DNA of 5,126 nt from contig CAJOPI010000012.1 of NCBI GenBank assembly GCA_905236275.1, positions 1-5,126 of the forward strand. The letters run 5' to 3'. This document shows, in pieces, positions 1 to 5,126 of the stretch. The position numbers and the translations under genes were made by a program. Within the stretch, counting starts at the first letter, position 1. Each line of letters starts with the position of its first letter. Below the pieces are notes generated by a model. That model saw only the letters and a list, made by a program, of their open reading frames with translations, ran no database searches and was not told where the DNA came from. This DNA is from an uncultured Lachnospiraceae bacterium. GTDB taxonomy: Bacteria > Bacillota > Clostridia > Lachnospirales > Lachnospiraceae.

Positions 1-1622
1 GCGAATTTCTTGCAGCAGGCAGCGGCAGGGGAACGGTTATACCGAAAATAAAGGAAGGCGGCATAAAATGGCATTTATCCATGGAACAGTTCTTCAAGAC
101 CGAGCCGCAGGCGGGAGACAGACATCCTGAAACTGCCTTGAAAGCGGCAGACCCCGGGATGGCTTATGTTTTTGAAAATACAAGGGGAAAGAAATGTCTT
201 GTATTTTCAAATTCAAGAGAGGAGTGTGAGGCGGTCACGTCAACACTTCACAGCTATGCGGAAGCATTAAACGAAAAGGACAGGTTTCTTATACATCATG
301 GGAATCTTTCGGCTTCTTTCAGGGAAACAGCAGAAGATTTAATGAAGCGCGAGGAAGAAAATCTTACGACCTGTACGACTGCCACGTTAGAGCTCGGAAT
401 AGATATAGGCAGGCTGGAGAGGGCATTTCAGATAGATGCGCCTTTTACTGTGTCATCATTTCTGCAGAGAATGGGAAGAACGGGCAGGAGAGAGCTTCCG
501 CCCGAAATGTGGTTTGTAATGATAGAAGAACATGCCGAGTCAAGGGCGATGCTGCCTGAGACAATTCCCTGGAAGCTGATACAGGGGGCGGCACTGGTAC
601 AGATTTATTTAGAAGAGCGCTGGGTAGAGCCAATGAGGAAGGGACGTCTGCCCTACAGCCTTTTATATCATCAGACCATGAGCACTCTTGCGTCCTGCGG
701 CGAGATGACACCTGCGGAGCTTGCTTCAAGGGTTTTGAGCCTTGACTATTTTAAGCTGATTAGTCAGGACGACTATAGAGAACTTCTGCATCATCTTATA
801 GAAAACGACCATATCGAGCAGACAGAAAACGGTGGTCTGATAGTCGGGCTTGCCGGTGAGAGGGTGACGAATAATTTCAAATTTTATGCGGTATTTCAGG
901 AGAATGAAGAATATTCAGTACGCTCGGAGTCGGAGGAGCTGGGAACTATAGTAAAGCCGCCGCCGGTGGGTGACAAGATTGCAATCGCGGGGCATGTCTG
1001 GGTTGTTGAGTCGGTTGATATAAAACGCCATCAGGTATACTGCCATAAGGTCAAAGGTCAGATACCGGCGTATTTCGGAGAGGTTCCGGGAGATATCAAC
1101 ACGCGAATAATGGAGAGAATGAGACAGGTCCTGAGAGAGGATAAGATTTATCCCTATCTTATGCCGAATGCAGTCGCAAGACTTGCGGAAGCGAGAGCCA
1201 ATTCCGCAATATCGGGATTGACGGAAAAGCCGCTTATCTGCCTTGGAGGAAATATGTACTGCCTGATACCATGGCTTGGGACTTATGCCTTTTTAGCTCT
1301 TGAGAGGTTTTTAAGAATACGCTGTGGAAAGCGGCTGAAGCTCAAAGGCTTCGACTCAGCGAGACCGTATTATATGCAGTTTACAATGGGTGTTACGGAA
1401 GAGGAATTTTTCGCAATAGTTTACGATGAGATTGCGAAGCCCCTTGATCCTATGGAACTCCTTTTTCCAAAGGAAGTCCCGATTTTCGAAAGATATGATG
1501 AAATGCTGCCCGTATCACTTGTGCGGAAAGGCTTTGCCTGTGGTGTCCTCGATGTGGAGGGCATGAAAACGAGGGTAATGCAGTGGGCTCCGAATAAAGA
1601 AACCTTTGTCGTAAAATTATAA
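1..1622 (+). CDS. Lhr-like DEAD/DEAH-box ATP-dependent helicase, C-terminal part (5' end outside window)
   Basis: This is a superfamily 2 helicase of the Lhr type, expected to unwind nucleic acid with ATP in the cytoplasm, probably in DNA repair. The frame is open from base 3 with no stop, and residues 1-26 (beginning EFLAAGSGRGTVIPK) match the family just before the second RecA domain. The ATG at 81 is therefore internal. Numbered from base 3, about 539 residues are visible. RecA domain 2 shows motif IV (KCLVFSNSREE, ~64-74), HHGNLS (~98-103), motif V (ATLELGIDIG, ~127-136) and motif VI (QRMGRTGRR, ~155-163) with the arginines used in ATP hydrolysis. A likely winged-helix segment follows (~190-290), then the Lhr-core beta-barrel (AGHVWVVESVD, ~329-339, through FGEVPGD, ~358-364) and a conserved C-terminal domain (ISGLTEKPLICLGGNMYC, ~403-420). 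The Walker A and DEAD/DEAH motifs lie upstream of the window. The gene ends in TAA and converges on the glycosidase gene. Family assignment is firm; the exact cellular role is inferred. Confidence -1.
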   Translation, partial: EFLAAGSGRGTVIPKIKEGGIKWHLSMEQFFKTEPQAGDRHPETALKAADPGMAYVFENTRGKKCLVFSNSREECEAVTSTLHSYAEALNEKDRFLIHHGNLSASFRETAEDLMKREEENLTTCTTATLELGIDIGRLERAFQIDAPFTVSSFLQRMGRTGRRELPPEMWFVMIEEHAESRAMLPETIPWKLIQGAALVQIYLEERWVEPMRKGRLPYSLLYHQTMSTLASCGEMTPAELASRVLSLDYFKLISQDDYRELLHHLIENDHIEQTENGGLIVGLAGERVTNNFKFYAVFQENEEYSVRSESEELGTIVKPPPVGDKIAIAGHVWVVESVDIKRHQVYCHKVKGQIPAYFGEVPGDINTRIMERMRQVLREDKIYPYLMPNAVARLAEARANSAISGLTEKPLICLGGNMYCLIPWLGTYAFLALERFLRIRCGKRLKLKGFDSARPYYMQFTMGVTEEEFFAIVYDEIAKPLDPMELLFPKEVPIFERYDEMLPVSLVRKGFACGVLDVEGMKTRVMQWAPNKETFVVKL

Positions 1623-1652
1623 AATTTTTGTAAATTTAATAACGACCGTTAA

Positions 1653-1733
1653 GGATTAACATTTCTGAAGGCAGGGACATTGACTGAGTCCCAGCTTGCA
1701 GAGCTTGAAGATATCATACGAAAATCAAAATAA
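1653..1733 (+). pseudogene. possible 3' remnant of a small regulator gene (BlaI/MecI-like tail)
   Basis: A 26-codon open stretch between an in-frame TAA at 1650-1652 and a TAA at 1731-1733 encodes a peptide containing FLKAGTLTESQLAELEDII. The pattern 'F-x-x-x-G-x-L-(T/S)-E-x-x-L-x-E-L-x-x-I-I' resembles the C-terminal tail of BlaI/MecI/CopY-family repressors; a SHOCT-like helix pair is an alternative. There is no ATG and no ribosome binding site before it, and an intact gene would have to overlap the end of the helicase gene. If real, it is therefore a decayed fragment. The stretch is short enough that a chance open frame is possible. The similarity is judged by eye from memory of the family. 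Confidence -1.
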
Positions 1734-1740
1734 TTTTTAG

Positions 1741-1754
1741 ACTCATGGATGAGT
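1741..1754. repeat. short perfect inverted repeat (6-bp arms, 2-bp spacer)
   Basis: ACTCAT-GG-ATGAGT is a perfect dyad just after the stop of the possible gene remnant. A two-base spacer is too tight for a good RNA hairpin, so if it functions it would be as a dimeric protein-binding site. No promoter is visible around it, and it may be chance. Confidence -1.
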
Positions 1755-1755
1755 A

Positions 1756-1785
1756 ATGGAGTACAACGGAGGACAATGGAATGTC
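1756..1785 (+). repeat. three degenerate 10-bp direct repeats
   Basis: The units ATGGAGTACA, ACGGAGGACA and ATGGAATGTC lie end to end. The first two match at 8 of 10 positions and the third is weaker. They sit between the dyad at 1741-1754 and the terminator. No function is apparent; slippage or chance would explain them. Confidence -1.
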
Positions 1786-1790
1786 GAAAT

Positions 1791-1828
1791 AAAAAAGGTG
1801 GACACGTTTATGTGACCACCTTTTTTTT
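1791..1828. terminator. bidirectional intrinsic terminator between convergent genes
   Basis: Six A residues (1791-1796) precede a stem of GGTGG (1797-1801) paired with CCACC (1816-1820). After one A-A mismatch the stem continues as CAC (1803-1805) paired with GTG (1812-1814), closing a loop of about six bases, and eight T residues follow (1821-1828). The flanking A and T runs also pair. Read on the + strand, the hairpin ends in T8 and would stop transcripts from the helicase side. Read on the - strand, it ends in six U and begins only a few bases after the glycosidase stop codon (1834-1836), the usual position for that gene's own terminator. Confidence -1.
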
Positions 1829-1833
1829 AGAAA

Positions 1834-4800
1834 TTATTTAACTCTAACTCTTGCGGAATATTTCTTTCCGTTGATTTCTATGCTGATCTTAGTTGAACCC
1901 TTTGCTTTAGAGGTAATCGTTCCGTCGGAGGCGATTTCTGCTACAGAGGTCTTGGAAGATTGCAGGTTGGAAATCTCAGCATATTTTGTTCCTGTAAGCA
2001 TTTCCGAAAGGCTGAATACAGTTCCGGCTGTTACCTTGATGCCCTTCATTTTCGGCTTTTCGGCTGCGATATTGAATACTGCATTTTCGCCGTTTCTGCC
2101 TACAGCCGTAATTGTTACGTTACCGGCCTTCTTTACCTTTACCTTGCCGCGCTTGCTTACTGACACGATCTTTTTGTTGGAGATTTGGTATTTCTTTACT
2201 GAGAAGCCGGGATTCAGGAAATAGTTGGCTTTAGGTAAAAGAAGCCATTCTGTGCTTCCGGGTTCCAGTATCTTGTCAGCAGGTGTCTTCGGTGCAGTAT
2301 TTTCAGAAGGTGTTGTTTCCTCATTTTCATCCGGAACAGGAGCTTCAGTCGGATCTTCGATACCGGGCTCTTCAGTAGGAGTCTCAGTCGGATCTTCGAT
2401 ACCGGGCTCTTCAGTAGGAGTCTCAGTCGGATCTTCGATGCCGGGCTCTTCAGTAGGAGCTTCAGTCGGCTCTTCTGTGGGTATTTCCGTAGGTGTCTCA
2501 GTAGGCTCCTCTGTGGGTTCTTCAGTAGGCTCCTCAATTACAGGTTCTTCGGAGCTTCCTCCGGTATAGCTCTTGTTTTCATAAATCTTTGCAACTTCGT
2601 CAGCGGTTATAGCTCTTGAATATACAGTGATATCATCAAGTTCGCCGTTGAAGTATTCGCCGCTTCCCCAGTTAGCCTTACCAATCTGGAGCACACCTTC
2701 ATCCTCTGTTCCGAAGATATCCGAAAGAGCTATTGAGCTCTTTACCTTTGATTCAAGATTGCCGTTTACATAGAGAGAGGTTGCATTCTCTGTTGCAACA
2801 ACAGTGATCATCTTCCAGTCGCTTGTTACAGAGGTCGTATTGTTTGTTGCTGAACGTGAGAAATTATCCATAAATCTCTGTACGGTTATACCCTTGTCGG
2901 AGATTGACGCGTTCTTTGAGCTGTCAATGATACCGAAGTAAGTTTCGGGATAGTCCGAAAGTGTTCCTGAACTTCCCCATTTCAGAGCGTTATCGTTAGG
3001 AGCCGCATAGAAAGCCCAACCCCTGTTAGCTGTTGAACTGTCTGTAACCTTGCTCCAGTAGTTGACTGCAAAGCTTTCCTTTCCTGCGAGAACTGCCTTG
3101 CCGTCCTCTGTTGTCAGATTGAGCCACTGCTTATCAGAAGATGAAAGGGAAATAGCCTTTTCTCCCGGAAGCTCGTTATCTACTACTGTATAACCGTTCT
3201 CTGCCTCAACCTTCACGCCGTCGGCTTCAAGAACATCATCACCGTTAAAGCTTAAGTTGAATATAGCAGAATCCTTGAGTGAAACGCTTGTGTCGATATC
3301 ATCACTGAGTGCGCTCTCGCCCCATTTCTTCTCGATCGCCTCATATTCTGAGTCGGTTATGGGAATAACCGTACCATGACGCATTGTCGAAGGGAATGAG
3401 TATTCATCAGAGGTAAGTGCTGTAAATTCACCGCTTCCGATATCATCCGTAACTGACGGGAAGTAACCGCCATTGCCGTATCTGTCAAGAAGCATACACC
3501 ATTTATTTTCGCCGTTGAACTTGAAAATTGTACCGCCCTCAACACCGGTTGTTTTATTGAGGTAAGCTGACTTAACTCTTGTCCATTCACCGAGAAGTGA
3601 ATCTGATTTTTCAAGTATCTCGAACTTTCCGCTTGCAGGATCGCCCTCATCAACAGCGGCACTGCTTGATGCTTCATCCTTTGAAAGCCTGTAGTAAACT
3701 GTTTCTCCGTTCTCTTCAACAGCAATTACGGAGGTATCGATTACGCTGATCTCATCTCCGGCGGTGTTGTGAAGCTCAATCCATACCTCGGGTTCTGAGA
3801 AGGTATAGAAGTCTCTGGTGGTTGCATAATAAATCTTCTGTACTGTGTAGTTATCGTCATCAACCTTTGAAGCCCAGAAAACCATGTATTCGCCGGTTTC
3901 CTCGTTGTAAACTGCTTCGGGAGCCCATGTACAGCCTGCGTCGTCTCTTGCAACCTGAACCATTCTCTGTTCGCCCCAGTTGACAAGGTCGGTTGACTCC
4001 CAGACCATTATTGACTTGCTGCCCTTTGTCTGTGCAGTGGTCCAGTCACTTGAAGCAATCTTTAAGTCGGTAGCGATAAGATAGAATTTATCACCTTCAG
4101 GAGAACGCATTATGAAAGGATCACGAAGACCTTTTTCGCCTAAGGTTGATTCTATCACAGGATCGCCGTCGTTCAGCATTTTCCATTCAAGTCCGTCTTT
4201 TGAATCTGAGAAGTAAATCTGCTCAGTTCCGGTAAAGTGTGCAAAAAGATAATGTGTCGTATCGGGTATTTCTGCCTTTGCCTTTACGTTAAGGGCGAAC
4301 TTTCTTATAGCTGTTGCATCACCTGAAACAACATTTGCCGTAAGTATAACCTGCTCGTCTTTAGTGGGTCTTGTAACCACACCTGCGGCTTTGCCGTCTT
4401 TTTCGCTGTCAGTAATTATTTCAGGCTTCGATGACTCCCAAACTATCGATGAGCCTTTCTCACCTACGAGGGGAAGAGTGATATTTCCTCTGACTCCGTC
4501 ATCAACGCCATTGATGGAAAGTGAAGCGGCATCTGATTTTACGATATCTTCATCTCCGCCAACGTTTATGGTCATTGTGTAGCTGTAGTCTTTTGTTTCT
4601 TTATACTCGGTGTTGCTGAATACCGGAATACCGTCCTCCGACCATCTTACATAAGCAAGGTAAGCATGTCTGCAGGGATCATAGAGGTCGTGTACGTTTG
4701 CGTAACCGCACTGCTCTGTATAACATTCATAATCGCGGGCATGATATACGATTATATCGTTGCCGTCCTTATCCTTTGTAAAGGAATTGTGTCCCGGACC

Positions 4801-5126
4801 ATACTGATGATAGAGGTCTGATGACTGCAGGATAGGCTGTGTTGACTTTGTCCAGTTATTAAGGTCTAAAATGTCGCTGCCCTGCTCTGCCATCATAAGT
4901 CCCATGCAGTAGTTAGGTCCTGTTCCCGAAGCGGAAAAGGCTACGAAAATTTTATCCTCGGTCTGGAGTACAGCCGGTCCTTCGTTAACTATCTCGTCCT
5001 TCTTTTCCCATGAATATTCAGGTGTCGTAAGGACGATGGTTTCTGTTCCTTCCTTTAATTTCCAAGGCTCCTCGCTATCAAGGACGCCGAGCTTAAGGCT
5101 TGAATGGCCGTTGTAGGGATATGCCC
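1834..5126 (-). CDS. multi-modular secreted-type glycoside hydrolase with two GH43 domains, LamG and Ig-like modules (N-terminus outside window)
   Basis: This is a probable extracellular arabinofuranosidase/xylosidase-type enzyme acting on plant polysaccharide side chains. The frame stays open to 5126, so the ATG at 4905 is internal, and any signal peptide lies beyond the window. Numbered from codon 5122-5124, 1096 residues are visible. GH43-A (~1-175) keeps the NEGP motif (Glu48, expected general acid) and GPGHNSF (His112). An atrophied bacterial Ig domain follows (~193-282; VWESSKPEI, VTRP). A second GH43 propeller of the Bt3655-like type (~290-603) has LRDPF (Asp335), WAPE (400-403), IDTS (Asp463) and VEGG (Glu529), which sit where family catalytic residues are expected. 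Next come a LamG/concanavalin-like lectin fold (~618-850), a Pro-Thr-Glu linker (~857-951) and one or two Big_2-like Ig modules (~961-1096; KKIVSVSKRGKVKVKKAG). There is no LPXTG, dockerin or C-terminal membrane helix. Fold assignment is strong; substrate specificity is inferred. Confidence -1.
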   Translation of the reverse strand, partial: AYPYNGHSSLKLGVLDSEEPWKLKEGTETIVLTTPEYSWEKKDEIVNEGPAVLQTEDKIFVAFSASGTGPNYCMGLMMAEQGSDILDLNNWTKSTQPILQSSDLYHQYGPGHNSFTKDKDGNDIIVYHARDYECYTEQCGYANVHDLYDPCRHAYLAYVRWSEDGIPVFSNTEYKETKDYSYTMTINVGGDEDIVKSDAASLSINGVDDGVRGNITLPLVGEKGSSIVWESSKPEIITDSEKDGKAAGVVTRPTKDEQVILTANVVSGDATAIRKFALNVKAKAEIPDTTHYLFAHFTGTEQIYFSDSKDGLEWKMLNDGDPVIESTLGEKGLRDPFIMRSPEGDKFYLIATDLKIASSDWTTAQTKGSKSIMVWESTDLVNWGEQRMVQVARDDAGCTWAPEAVYNEETGEYMVFWASKVDDDNYTVQKIYYATTRDFYTFSEPEVWIELHNTAGDEISVIDTSVIAVEENGETVYYRLSKDEASSSAAVDEGDPASGKFEILEKSDSLLGEWTRVKSAYLNKTTGVEGGTIFKFNGENKWCMLLDRYGNGGYFPSVTDDIGSGEFTALTSDEYSFPSTMRHGTVIPITDSEYEAIEKKWGESALSDDIDTSVSLKDSAIFNLSFNGDDVLEADGVKVEAENGYTVVDNELPGEKAISLSSSDKQWLNLTTEDGKAVLAGKESFAVNYWSKVTDSSTANRGWAFYAAPNDNALKWGSSGTLSDYPETYFGIIDSSKNASISDKGITVQRFMDNFSRSATNNTTSVTSDWKMITVVATENATSLYVNGNLESKVKSSIALSDIFGTEDEGVLQIGKANWGSGEYFNGELDDITVYSRAITADEVAKIYENKSYTGGSSEEPVIEEPTEEPTEEPTETPTEIPTEEPTEAPTEEPGIEDPTETPTEEPGIEDPTETPTEEPGIEDPTEAPVPDENEETTPSENTAPKTPADKILEPGSTEWLLLPKANYFLNPGFSVKKYQISNKKIVSVSKRGKVKVKKAGNVTITAVGRNGENAVFNIAAEKPKMKGIKVTAGTVFSLSEMLTGTKYAEISNLQSSKTSVAEIASDGTITSKAKGSTKISIEINGKKYSARVRVK
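2341..2457 (-). repeat. 3 x 39-bp tandem repeat encoding 13-residue Pro-Thr-Glu linker units
   Basis: Three head-to-tail, in-frame units lie at 2419-2457, 2380-2418 and 2341-2379, each encoding PTEEPGIEDPTE(T/A). The first two differ by one silent base (GCC versus ACC on the + strand), and the third differs only near its end. They extend a looser Pro-Thr-Glu stretch encoded at about 2458-2547 (units such as PTEEPTEEPTET). Together these form an acidic, flexible spacer between the lectin-like domain and the C-terminal Ig-like modules. The near identity at silent positions points to recent duplication, and copy number may vary between strains. Confidence -1.

Noticed and set aside
81..83. ATG as the start of the helicase gene
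   Set aside because: The frame is open leftwards to the window edge, and the 26 residues before this Met match the helicase family. No ribosome binding site precedes it, and RecA domain 1 would be missing.
445..729. Minus-strand open frame of 94 codons inside the helicase gene
   Set aside because: It is antisense to conserved helicase motifs V and VI, has no recognisable family, and is best explained as a shadow of the real gene.
1640..1651. TAACG-AC-CGTTA inverted repeat
   Set aside because: The arms are only 5 bp with a 2-bp spacer and there is no T run; it cannot form a useful hairpin and is likely chance in AT-rich sequence.
1680..1685. TTGACT as a -35 promoter element
   Set aside because: No -10-like hexamer lies 16-18 bases downstream; the nearest (TATCAT, 1712-1717) is 26 bases away.
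1674..1692. GGGAC/GTCCC hairpin as a helicase terminator
   Set aside because: It has only five pairs with a nine-base loop and no following T run; the hairpin at 1791-1828 is far stronger.
1776..1841. 21-codon + strand ORF (beginning MECRNKKGG) with GGAGG at 1768-1772
   Set aside because: The spacing of only 3 bases from GGAGG to ATG is poor, the ORF runs straight through the terminator hairpin and into the end of the opposite gene, and no family is recognisable.
2341..2457. CRISPR-like direct repeats
   Set aside because: The 39-bp units are contiguous with no unique spacers and are in frame within a coding region, so this is a protein linker repeat.
2214..2537. Minus-strand Leu/Lys/Arg-rich open frame in the linker region
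   Set aside because: It is a shifted-frame reading of the same 39-bp repeats within the glycosidase gene, which explains its periodic composition.
2225..2569. Plus-strand Gly/Ser/Val-rich open frame opposite the linker
   Set aside because: Its low-complexity repeats are simply the antisense reading of the Pro-Thr-Glu linker repeat; there is no credible start context or family.
4903..4905. ATG as the start of the glycosidase gene
   Set aside because: The same frame continues for 73 more codons to the window edge and contains the conserved GH43 NEGP motif and the SASGTGPNYCMGL segment, so this Met is internal.

Overview
The window reads as a piece of a Gram-positive anaerobe chromosome, most likely a plant-fibre-degrading gut or rumen Clostridia member (Lachnospiraceae such as Butyrivibrio or Pseudobutyrivibrio, or possibly Ruminococcus). 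This is inferred from the style of the proteins: a multi-modular secreted-type glycosidase with an atrophied Ig module, a Pro-Thr-Glu linker and lysine-rich Ig-like modules at its C-terminus, next to a Firmicutes-type Lhr-like helicase. There is no rRNA or other marker to fix the taxon.

Layout: two large genes converge, and both are cut by the window edges. On the + strand, bases 1-1622 hold the C-terminal ~539 residues of a superfamily 2 DEAD/DEAH helicase of the Lhr type. The reading frame is open to the left edge, so the first ATG at 81 is an internal Met and not the start. On the - strand, 5126-1834 hold the C-terminal ~1096 residues of a secreted-type glycoside hydrolase with two GH43 beta-propellers. 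Its frame is likewise open to the right edge, so the first ATG at 4905 is internal. Its modules in order are: end of a first GH43 domain, atrophied bacterial Ig domain, a second GH43-like domain, LamG/concanavalin-like lectin domain, Pro-Thr-Glu linker containing a 3 x 39 bp tandem repeat, and Ig-like (Big_2-type) C-terminal modules.

The 211-base gap between the two stop codons (1623-1833) holds a strong hairpin flanked by A and T runs on both sides, suited to terminating transcription from both directions. It also holds a short open stretch (1653-1733) that looks like the C-terminal tail of a small regulator, possibly BlaI/MecI type, and some short inverted and direct repeats.

The two genes have no evident functional link. 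One is nucleic-acid maintenance and the other is extracellular arabinan/xylan-type polysaccharide breakdown. I see no CRISPR array, transposase, tRNA, phage gene or defence island, and nothing that amounts to a new system. The interesting points are the two-GH43 architecture, the recently expanded linker repeat and the possible gene remnant.
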